This document shows positions 32,896 to 40,519 of a stretch of DNA of 64,000 nucleotides, piece after piece (position 1 is the stretch's first letter; each line of letters opens with the position of its first letter). The position numbers were made by a program, and so were the translations under genes. Below the pieces are notes generated by a model that saw only the letters and a program-made list of their open reading frames with translations, did not search any database and was not told where the DNA came from. Source of the DNA: Mogibacterium sp. (GTDB lineage Bacteria > Bacillota > Clostridia > Peptostreptococcales > Anaerovoracaceae); contig JAFWMD010000072.1 in NCBI GenBank assembly GCA_017510725.1, forward strand, positions 33,123-97,122, in the 5' to 3' direction.

Positions 32896-33570
32896 CTACA
32901 TTTCTTTTTCTTTTACTGGTTTTATGTAGTTCTTATATAGGGTTCTCTCGTTGTTAAAGAAATGGATCTCAGAATTAGATAGGTTTTTAGCCTCTCGCTT
33001 ATGATTTATAAGTTCTATGGTGCATATCAAATCAGCAACTTGAAACAACCTATACGATGAAGGTAAAACCCGTCTAAACTCAACATGGTCAAGAAGCGAA
33101 TTAAATACTGAAGCAAGTATTTTGTTTACTTCTGTTTGGCCATTATCATAATAAATCTTAACAGTATCAAATGAGATAAAGAACTCCAGATTATCTCTAA
33201 TAAACCTTGCAATTTGCTTACTTAGTAATGCTACCGCTTCCAAGGAATCATTTGTTTTGCGTTTTTCGATATAGCATGATTTATATCTGACATTAACGTT
33301 TCGGGTAAATGTCATCATTCTTTTCATGATTTTCTGCCTTACCGAAATATCCACATATCGATACTCCTGCTCACCTCGTATGATTGGTCCTGTGTGTACG
33401 CAATGATTTGGATATCCAAGCGCTGAGAGTTCTGATTCCAGATGTTCTAATTCTTCCTCAATATCATATGCCTGATTATGCATTACCAATGTAATGATAT
33501 AGTAAGGAGCATGCTTTTCATACTCTCCGAAGTCACCAGATTCATCAACAAAAATGCTTAATTCTGTCAT
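32896..33570 (-). CDS. DUF3800 family protein
   Basis: A 224-residue protein of the DUF3800 family, thought to have an RNase H-like nuclease fold. The start FVDESGDF (7-14) gives the first acidic pair, IYYDNGQTEV in the middle the second, and LFQVADLICTIE near the C-terminus the third. The ATG at 33570 follows an AAGGAG site. Directly upstream is an intrinsic terminator, a structured leader and a consensus promoter. The gene is AT-rich relative to its surroundings. DUF3800 genes are frequent on mobile elements and near defence genes; function unproven. Confidence 0.88.
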   Translation of the reverse strand: MTELSIFVDESGDFGEYEKHAPYYIITLVMHNQAYDIEEELEHLESELSALGYPNHCVHTGPIIRGEQEYRYVDISVRQKIMKRMMTFTRNVNVRYKSCYIEKRKTNDSLEAVALLSKQIARFIRDNLEFFISFDTVKIYYDNGQTEVNKILASVFNSLLDHVEFRRVLPSSYRLFQVADLICTIELINHKREAKNLSNSEIHFFNNERTLYKNYIKPVKEKEM

Positions 33571-33582
33571 TTGTTCTCCTTG

Positions 33583-33658
33583 AAAAAAAGTGGCGGGTGT
33601 CTTACCCGCCAATATGTGGACCCGGGTCTTACGACCAGCCCAATAATCTCTTGATTAC
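33583..33658 (-). ncRNA. Structured leader RNA with terminator upstream of DUF3800
   Basis: From the expected start near 33658 the transcript can form TAATC/GATTA, GGTC/GACC with a GTAA loop, a GACCCGGGTC palindrome, and finally the stem GGCGGGT/ACCCGCC followed by ACTTTTTTT (33590-33584). The T-run directly precedes the AGGAG site of the DUF3800 gene. GTAAGAC occurs in two successive hairpin loops. This can release a 75-nt RNA or act as an attenuator. Structured RNAs upstream of DUF3800 genes have been described as families (the DUF3800 RNA motifs); whether this matches one of them I cannot test. Confidence 0.7.
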
Positions 33659-33664
33659 AACTTG

Positions 33665-33693
33665 ATTATATGTGAAAAAGCAACCCATGTCAA
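33665..33693 (-). promoter_or_regulatory. Consensus promoter of the DUF3800 RNA/gene
   Basis: On the minus strand TTGACA (33693-33688) is followed by exactly 17 bases and TATAAT (33670-33665), a perfect sigma-A consensus and among the strongest promoters in the window. It lies 30 bases after the stop codon of the helicase gene. Confidence 0.9.
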
Positions 33694-33722
33694 TCAGAGC
33701 CATACTCACATTCAGCTGCTAA

Positions 33723-36719
33723 TCAGACAAGCTCGTGCTGACCATTCTCATAATCCCAGCTTTCCCATCTGTCATCACCAAGGGATAGCTCCAACAGTTC
33801 TGCCGCTACTATCGGAGACTTGATTCTAATGAGATTATCCCAGATGTCATCACTTCCAAGAAGATTTACGCCTCCGTGCCATACTATTTCATCATCAATA
33901 ACTGCGAAATGTTCCAACACCTCTTCTCTCGGAATAACGTTGATTCCATTGTTTGTCATAGTATTGATGAGTTCCATATAATAATCTGACGAACTATCAA
34001 GCACTCGATCCGGATTTGTTGTGATTACAGTGATCTTTACTCCGGCTTCTTGTCGGCTGCGAACAATATATATGAATCGATTCACCTTTTCACGAAGAAG
34101 TACCGGGCTTGAAATCACAATAGCCCTATCTGCTTCTATAACATCCTGTTCAAATGTATCAGAATAGTTGCCTGCATCATAGATGGCATTAGCCTGTTGT
34201 TTTTCGGGTGTTGCCCACCCTATCACGCTGAAGCCGATCTTTTTGTACAGATTCAGTCTCTTGGCATACATATTATTGAAGTAGCGTATATGTGAATCAA
34301 CATAATCATAGACTACGATTTCCTTTTTTCCTTCATAGTCTCTGTTGAGCCGCCCTACGTATTGTTCAAGATTAGACCCTGAAGAAGATACAGGAGAAGC
34401 AAGCATCAGTGTATCAAGCCGTGGCATGTCAAAGCCTTCACCGATCTTCTGCCCGGTAGCCACAAGTATCATGGATTCATCATCCGGAATTCCTTTCATT
34501 TCAGTTCTGGCTGCGCTGTTTTCTTTATCTGAATTGTCTCCATATATAAGAAATACATGATCAGCCTCTTCTCTCAGGTTATCGTAGAGATATTTTGCAT
34601 GTTCTTTGTATCTTGTCAGGATGACAGGTGTTTTATCATCAGATATTGACTGCTTAACATCTGAGATTATCATCTGGTTACGATCAACACTTTTGCTTAT
34701 AAGTGTAAACGCCTGATTAATATCGCTACGGCTTTCAATAGTATCAATAGTCCTCGTGAATCGTGGAAATACATAGTGTTCGATCCCTTGAGAGACAGCT
34801 CTCTGCTTTGATGTATAACTGTGACGCATAGGTCCGATCAGCATTGGAATCATCTTCTCAAGTTCGTCACTTCTTTTTATGGTTGCTGATACGCCATAAA
34901 CATACCTTGCATTAACTTTTTGAAGCACCTCAACAGCTGTACTTGCTGCCGCATGATGACATTCATCCATGATAACCATACCATATGAGTTGATCAGCTC
35001 ATTGAATTTGCCCTTTGCATACACAGAACCAACCATAGCTACATCTACTATTCCCGTAAGCGCTTTCTTCGATCCATGCAAAACTCCAATTACACTGTCT
35101 CTCTTTTTTACTCTTCCGGTTTTGGTTGTGTATTCCGGTGGATCCTCATCTATATCCAGAAATTTTTCGAGTTCATCTACCCATTGATCCAAAAGGTCTT
35201 TGCTTTGTAGCAGAATCAGACAATTGACTTTTCTCTCTGCAATAAGGTAACTGCAGACAACAGTTTTTCCGAAAGCAGTTGCCGCACTGAGCACTCCGTT
35301 GTCATATTCCAACATCTTCTGCGCTGCAAGATCCTGTTGTTGTTTAAGGGAACCATTGAATTTGACCCTTATCGGTCTTCCTTTTTCCCTATGATCCGTA
35401 GTGTCATAGTATATTCCTGCTTTGTCACATGCTGTCTCTAATTCTTCCAGCACGCCTCTTGGCATACGAATATATCCGTCAATATCTTTTCCGAGATATA
35501 ATGCGCTGAAATTATAATAATTTGAAAACCCAAGTCGTTTATTCTGAAAATACTTCGGATTGTCGAATGCTGTCATGCATCTTATCTGATTCTGCAATCT
35601 TGGCATAAGATTCAAGGTATCTACATAAACACCATCCGCCAACACAATATGCAACTTACCTATTACATCAGCCTTATTCAGGCGGTCAGTCTTTCTCCAT
35701 GGTTTTGGTCTTGAGCCAGAGAATAAATCTGTGGCATTCACAACATTAGGATCCAATTCACTTGACCATTTGACCATGAGTTGCTCGATTTCCCTTTGAG
35801 AATACCTTGGTGTTCGGTTCACAAGAACATCCCACTGGTCAGTATATGCATTCCAGTTTTTATCGACAAAGGCACTATTACCATTATTCAATGCCCAGCC
35901 CTGGAGTGGTAAAGCAATAAGATTTCCCAGCCTGCTTGCCGTGTCCTGTGATGGATACATTCTGTCGTAATAATGGAAAGACTTCATATTAACTGAAGCT
36001 GCTCCCCTGTCCAGAAGCATGAATCCAAAGTTCCTTGCAAGTGATGCCTGTATCGGCTTGTCAAAGAAGATCCAGACATGAGCGCCACGTCCCGATCTTG
36101 ATCTTTCAACAAGAGGAATCACGCCGTTCTTTTCGCACATTTTTCTGAGTGCATCTACCTCTTCATGCCAGGCTTCATCTTCATTTGCATAGTCGTTGGT
36201 TTCCGCGCCTTTTACATGATTATCAAAATCGAACACGAGGAATCTGCATGTACCATCCGGAAACAATGGGTACACTCCAATCACATCTGTACCATCTTCC
36301 TTGTAGCCAATCAGATGCTGCATTACAGTTTCAGGTGTAAGCTTTATCCATTGATTGAACGCACACTCATCGCAGAACTGCTTTTCGCCATGCTGCTTGG
36401 GGCAAACATAATTATTCCACCTGTTAGCACACTGTGGGAAATAGCCACCCTTGCGTCCCCGTTTTGCATAAACGTCCTGACGTCCCCAGAACATTTTGAA
36501 AAATGCCTGTGCATGCTCCCTTGTAATAAACGGTCTGTATATTCTTGCACCCTGATCAGGATCATATTCTTCGTACTCTTCTATTCTGTCTGAAAAATAG
36601 TCCTGCTCGTTATAGGCCGCTCCGACCTGTCGCAGTTGCGCCTTAAGACTTTTATTCTCTTCCTGCAATCCTCTGATTATCTTACGCAGGGAATCCAAAT
36701 CATATGCTTCGATGTTCAT
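33723..36719 (-). CDS. TOTE-type primase-helicase-PLD nuclease protein
   Basis: A 998-residue protein. A coiled start (1-35) leads to a Cys cluster (Cys97, 106, 116, 119), then an archaeo-eukaryotic primase domain with DFD (164-166) and SRSGRGAHVW (207-216, His214), as in the TOTE conflict-system primases. A superfamily 2 helicase follows: Walker A AATAFGKT (479-486), DECHH (585-589), SAT (611-613), and motif VI QYVGRLNR (786-793). The C-terminus is a phospholipase-D-like nuclease domain with HFAVID (937-942) and GGVNLL; the lysine of the HxK motif is not in its usual place. The family is tied to mobile elements and phage conflict. The gene is AT-rich and adjacent to DUF3800 and a transposase. 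Confidence 0.85.
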   Translation of the reverse strand: MNIEAYDLDSLRKIIRGLQEENKSLKAQLRQVGAAYNEQDYFSDRIEEYEEYDPDQGARIYRPFITREHAQAFFKMFWGRQDVYAKRGRKGGYFPQCANRWNNYVCPKQHGEKQFCDECAFNQWIKLTPETVMQHLIGYKEDGTDVIGVYPLFPDGTCRFLVFDFDNHVKGAETNDYANEDEAWHEEVDALRKMCEKNGVIPLVERSRSGRGAHVWIFFDKPIQASLARNFGFMLLDRGAASVNMKSFHYYDRMYPSQDTASRLGNLIALPLQGWALNNGNSAFVDKNWNAYTDQWDVLVNRTPRYSQREIEQLMVKWSSELDPNVVNATDLFSGSRPKPWRKTDRLNKADVIGKLHIVLADGVYVDTLNLMPRLQNQIRCMTAFDNPKYFQNKRLGFSNYYNFSALYLGKDIDGYIRMPRGVLEELETACDKAGIYYDTTDHREKGRPIRVKFNGSLKQQQDLAAQKMLEYDNGVLSAATAFGKTVVCSYLIAERKVNCLILLQSKDLLDQWVDELEKFLDIDEDPPEYTTKTGRVKKRDSVIGVLHGSKKALTGIVDVAMVGSVYAKGKFNELINSYGMVIMDECHHAAASTAVEVLQKVNARYVYGVSATIKRSDELEKMIPMLIGPMRHSYTSKQRAVSQGIEHYVFPRFTRTIDTIESRSDINQAFTLISKSVDRNQMIISDVKQSISDDKTPVILTRYKEHAKYLYDNLREEADHVFLIYGDNSDKENSAARTEMKGIPDDESMILVATGQKIGEGFDMPRLDTLMLASPVSSSGSNLEQYVGRLNRDYEGKKEIVVYDYVDSHIRYFNNMYAKRLNLYKKIGFSVIGWATPEKQQANAIYDAGNYSDTFEQDVIEADRAIVISSPVLLREKVNRFIYIVRSRQEAGVKITVITTNPDRVLDSSSDYYMELINTMTNNGINVIPREEVLEHFAVIDDEIVWHGGVNLLGSDDIWDNLIRIKSPIVAAELLELSLGDDRWESWDYENGQHELV

Positions 36720-36796
36720 ATCATATTTCCTCGTTCACTTGACATGGATCATATAATGCTCTTTGTTGTTTTTTATATTATCACAAGGAGGTTAAT

Positions 36797-37933
36797 ATGC
36801 ACTCAAAGCTTAACGATTCTCAAATCCTGTCAATACGCTCTGCATACTGGAGCGGAACACCGGTAAAAGAGATCTGCAAAATATATGGTATTTCGGAATC
36901 AACAGCATATTTCTGGATTGCCCCTAACCAATACAAGGAATATGCAGCGGATCTTGGAATGGAAATAATGATACATAAAGAGTTCTGTGATACACAACGC
37001 AGTATGCAAAAGCTAAGAAAGATCGTAGGTATTCTCAATGACGCAAACTGTAACAGTGAATCGCCGCTCGAAGAAAAACTAAGTGAATTCGTGAGATTAA
37101 GTCCAATTTACGGAATCAACGTGACACTTGAGGCTCTTCATATTTCAAAAGGGACTTATCATAACAGGATAATCTGTAAACATAACCCGACTTGTTATGA
37201 GCTGCATCACAAGGAGATCAGCGAAGCAGTTCAGCACATTTTTGATGAAAGCGAGCAATGCTATGGTTCAGATAAGATTTTGGCCGTTCTTAAGAGACGT
37301 GGATATCGCACGTCAAAGAGGTATGTGCTTAACATAATGCATGAACTTGGCCTCGAAAGCATAAGAATTCATTCAAAAAAGGATTACTACGCCCTGCATC
37401 GGAAGAACAAAGTCAAAAGGCAGTTTGATGTTTCTGCACCAAATACTGTATGGGTCAGTGATATTACCAAATTCAAGATAAAAGGTATTTATTATCATGT
37501 ATGTGTTGTTATGGATCTCTTTTCGAGAAAAGTCGTCGGCTATAAAATCTCTCCGAACGCTTCAACACAGATAGTAACCGCTTCTTTCAAAATGGCTTTC
37601 AAAGAAAGAGGCTATCCAGTTAATCTATTATTCCACAGCGACCAAGGATGTCAGTATACTTCCAAGGCTTTCCGCAAACTTCTTACAGGCTGCTCTGTGG
37701 ATCAATCATTCTCACATACGGGTACACCCATTGATAATGCGGTAAGTGAGTCTTTCTTTTCGAATCTGAAGAAAGAAGAAATGTATAGGCATGACTATCG
37801 CTCAGAGCGCGAATTCAAAACCAGAATATCCAGGTATATCGCGCACTATAATCAGAATCGCCCGCACAGCTATAACAATTACAGATCACCTGATGAAAAG
37901 GAAACTCAGTATTATACACATATGGCGAAATAA
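36797..37933 (+). mobile_element. IS3-family transposase, single fused frame
   Basis: The 378-residue product has an N-terminal helix-turn-helix (SGTPVKEICKIYGISESTAYFW), a HTH_21-like middle, and an integrase-type core with Asp in WVSDITKF, Asp in FHSDQGCQY and Glu in VSESFFSNLKKEE. IS3 elements normally use two overlapping frames joined by frameshifting; here both parts are in one frame. AAGGAGG precedes the ATG. I could not find clear terminal inverted repeats or a target duplication on either side, so the element ends are unknown and the copy may be immobile. Confidence 0.85.
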
Positions 37934-38044
37934 GCGGTTCAGGATAGAACACCGATTCAAATCTTTGAACAGGTGATTTCAAATGTTTGTAATCAGGCAC
38001 AATTCTTAAGAATGACTGAAAGTATTGATATTGTTGCAATAAAG

Positions 38045-38079
38045 AAAAAAGTCGGAATTCCGTGGTTCAGAATTTCGAC
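38045..38079 (-). terminator. Terminator of the tRNA operon
   Basis: Stem GTCGAAATTC/GAATTCCGAC with one mismatch and a nine-base loop, followed by TTTTTTC on the minus strand, 12 bases past the CCA end of the initiator tRNA. Confidence 0.85.
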
Positions 38080-38090
38080 TCCTTTTCAAT

Positions 38091-38166
<76 letters not shown>

Positions 38167-38190
38167 TCATCGTATTAAGTTTTTGGAAGG

Positions 38191-38279
38191 TGGTACCGGA
38201 GACCGGACTCGAACCGGTACGAGAATCACTTCTCATAGGATTTTAAGTCCCAGGTGTCTACCAATTCCACCACTCCGGC
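38191..38279 (-). tRNA. tRNA-Leu (TAA)
   Basis: A class II tRNA of 89 bases with a long variable arm, anticodon TAA in loop CTTAAAA, A73 and encoded CCA. The acceptor stem GCCGGAG/CTCCGGT begins with a G-T pair. It lies between the Asn and initiator tRNAs. Confidence 0.93.
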
Positions 38280-38294
38280 TTAATTTGTATAAAA

Positions 38295-38369
38295 TGGCTC
38301 CGAGGGTGGGGCTCGAACCCACAACCTACCGGTTAACAGCCGGTTGCTCTGCCATTGAGCTACCTCGGA
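38295..38369 (-). tRNA. tRNA-Asn (GTT)
   Basis: A 75-base tRNA with acceptor stem TCCGAGG/CCTCGGA, G73, encoded CCA and anticodon GTT in CTGTTAA. It is first in the operon, 27 bases after the -10 element. Confidence 0.93.
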
Positions 38370-38396
38370 ACGTCTGTCGCTTTATGCGACTTGATT

Positions 38397-38426
38397 ATTA
38401 TAGTTTACACAGCGTTCTGTGTCAAC
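38397..38426 (-). promoter_or_regulatory. tRNA operon promoter with embedded palindrome
   Basis: TTGACA (38425-38420) and TATAAT (38402-38397) are spaced by 17 bases, a perfect consensus. The spacer and -35 are covered by two 10-base arms, GTTTACACAG and CTGTGTCAAC, that are inverted repeats at 9 of 10 positions around CGTT (38403-38426). Confidence 0.9.
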
Positions 38427-38428
38427 AC

Positions 38429-39433
38429 CTAAATTAAGGTTTTTTCGCTGTTTCCTATCACATCTTTTATGATTCTGTGGAAATTGCCGTATGCGATCTT
38501 TTCTAATTCATCCTCGCGCATGCCCCTTTGCCTGAGAATATCCAAAAATGCAGGTATCTTTGATGGATCTTCGAGTCCCGTTATGGCTCCGTCTGAAAAA
38601 TCCGACCCTGCCTGATCGCCCGTATTCGTGATGTAGCCGCAGAAGTCAAATCCACAGCCTACATGATTGATGCCCATAACATCTATCATATGCTCACAGT
38701 GATCGGCAAGTCTGTTTATGTTTGCCTTGGCACGCTCCGGGTCAACAAACTCGTTCCATGTGTTGAGTCCGACGCAGCCGTTTGCGTCCCTGATTGCCCT
38801 GAGCTGGTCGTCAGTAAGGTTGCGTGGGTGGTCGCTGAACACTTTGCAATTGGAATGGGAAGCGATAAAAGGTCTTCCGTCCATTATGCGTGCGATGTCC
38901 CAGAAGCCTGCTTCGTTGAGGTGTGAGGTGTCTACTATCATCTTCTTTTCGATCATATGTAGCACTGCCCTCTTGCCGAGTTCACTGAGGCCTTCAGTAC
39001 TGCCTGATGCCGCGCTGTGGCCAAAGCCGTTCTTTTCGTTCCAGGTAAGCATGCCGTGTCTTGCACCGAAATCATAGTACTCGTCAAGTCTTGCAAGCGA
39101 CGGGTCATATGAAGCATAAGACATGCCCTCTACGCCTATAAAGATATAGAACATGCCCTCTTCCCTGGCCTTCAGCATCTCATCGTACGTCCTTACAATG
39201 CGGAAGTCAGCCGTCTCTGCTATCTCATCGTTCACGCAGCGGAAGATATCATGAGTCCTTTTTTCTATATCCTCCGTGCCGTATGTATCGACCCAGATAA
39301 CTAAAACAGAGCCTTCCACTCCGCCCCTTCTGATGTTTTCAGAATGGTGGTTGTGGAAGACGTTTGTTTCTCCCCTCATTCTTTTGTTAGTTACATCTGC
39401 CCAGATGTCGCTGTGAGCGTCAAAACAATTCAT
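38429..39433 (-). CDS. M19 membrane-dipeptidase-family dipeptidase
   Basis: A 334-residue zinc dipeptidase of the renal dipeptidase family. Metal ligands are visible as HxD in FDAHSD, Glu in IGVEGMSY, His in VDTSHLNE and His in IASHSNCK, and GCGFDFCGY marks the substrate side. Relatives cut dipeptides, often with a D-residue at the C-terminal side. No signal peptide is visible, so it is cytoplasmic. It ends three bases before the tRNA operon promoter region. The ribosome site is weak. Confidence 0.88.
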   Translation of the reverse strand: MNCFDAHSDIWADVTNKRMRGETNVFHNHHSENIRRGGVEGSVLVIWVDTYGTEDIEKRTHDIFRCVNDEIAETADFRIVRTYDEMLKAREEGMFYIFIGVEGMSYASYDPSLARLDEYYDFGARHGMLTWNEKNGFGHSAASGSTEGLSELGKRAVLHMIEKKMIVDTSHLNEAGFWDIARIMDGRPFIASHSNCKVFSDHPRNLTDDQLRAIRDANGCVGLNTWNEFVDPERAKANINRLADHCEHMIDVMGINHVGCGFDFCGYITNTGDQAGSDFSDGAITGLEDPSKIPAFLDILRQRGMREDELEKIAYGNFHRIIKDVIGNSEKTLI

Positions 39434-39457
39434 GTTTTAATTCAAAAAATGCCCCTG

Positions 39458-40519
39458 TCAGTTGTAAAGATTGTCCGCTTTCTCTTCTTCAAGGTTTTTC
39501 TTTATTATGCCGATCTTGGTTCTGTACTTCGCCGCATTGACGGTATCACCAATAGCCTCATAAAGATGCACCAGTTCGTCCATAGCGTCAACGTTACTAG
39601 GCGAAAGCCTGAGAACTCTCCTGAAGGCTTCGATCGCAGCATCGGGGTTGGCAAGCGAGGACTCAGCGATGCCGAGGTAGTACCAAAGCGGCCACCACTC
39701 GGAGTATCTGCCCTCCTTGAATCGTGCCAGCGTGTCCCTTCCGCCTGCAAAATCGCCGCCCATGATCCTGTTGCAGCCCAGTTCTATTTCAACCGGCTCC
39801 TCGAGTTCTTCAACGCGTGCCGAGATCTCCTCCCTGAGCGATGCCAGCAGGTTGTCATCCATCTCATAGGTCTCCATCTCGCTGCCTGCAGAATGCTTGA
39901 GAAAATCCTGCCAGGTGAGCTTTGCCTTGAGGTACAGGCCCATGTTGAGGTAAGCATAGCCCAGGAAGTAATAGCCCATCGCGAAATCCGGGTGGATCAT
40001 CGTCAGGAGCTCAAAGGTTTCGGAAGACTCGGCCTTGAACAGGCCTGTCTTTTCCTCATCACCAAGACCGTCCTGTGCTTCCTCCTCATATATCTCCTTA
40101 CAGACTCTGGCATAAAGGTATAGAGCCTCTTTCGACTTAGGCTCGATACGCAGGGCTCCCCTCAAAAGTATGCACGCATCCTCAAAGTCGCCCATATCAG
40201 CAGAATGAGCGCCTTCGGACACCAGCATCGGAGCAGCGTTGTCGCCTGTCGCATGTTTTATGAACTCAACATATTTTTCTGCAAACACAAAGTACGGATC
40301 GCCCCCAATCACCCTGCCCATGTTCAGCACGATATTTTTGAGGTCTATCTCTCCCTTTGCGTCGCTGCCTTCTATACCTACCGGAACCGGTATTCCCGAG
40401 AGTATCTCAAGAGACCCCGTTCTCGAAAGGTAGTCAGGCGAAAGCTCCGCGAACATCATGTTCTGAATTCGCGGAGAGAGGTATTTGCTTATTCTGTCTT
40501 CGTTTTTGCCTTCGCTCAA
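39458..40519 (-). CDS. Tetratricopeptide-repeat protein
   Basis: A 353-residue soluble protein with several TPR units: around ADMGDFEDACILLRGALRIEP, YYFLGYAYLNMGLYLKAKL, WPLWYYLGIAESSLANPDAAIEAFRRVLRLSP and MDELVHLYEAIGDTVNAAKY. The first 80 residues (SPRIQNMMFAELSP, LEILSGIPVP) are not TPR. It overlaps the stop of the radical-SAM-fold gene by four bases (ATGA) and is thus made with it; it may be its partner protein. Function unknown. Confidence 0.8.
   Translation of the reverse strand: MSEGKNEDRISKYLSPRIQNMMFAELSPDYLSRTGSLEILSGIPVPVGIEGSDAKGEIDLKNIVLNMGRVIGGDPYFVFAEKYVEFIKHATGDNAAPMLVSEGAHSADMGDFEDACILLRGALRIEPKSKEALYLYARVCKEIYEEEAQDGLGDEEKTGLFKAESSETFELLTMIHPDFAMGYYFLGYAYLNMGLYLKAKLTWQDFLKHSAGSEMETYEMDDNLLASLREEISARVEELEEPVEIELGCNRIMGGDFAGGRDTLARFKEGRYSEWWPLWYYLGIAESSLANPDAAIEAFRRVLRLSPSNVDAMDELVHLYEAIGDTVNAAKYRTKIGIIKKNLEEEKADNLYN

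Noticed and set aside
36721-38040. Complete insertion sequence with terminal inverted repeats
   Set aside because: I compared the flanks of the transposase by eye and found no convincing inverted ends or target duplication, so only the transposase frame is reported as element.
38183-38437. Plus-strand small protein
   Set aside because: It is the antisense translation of tRNA-Leu and tRNA-Asn.
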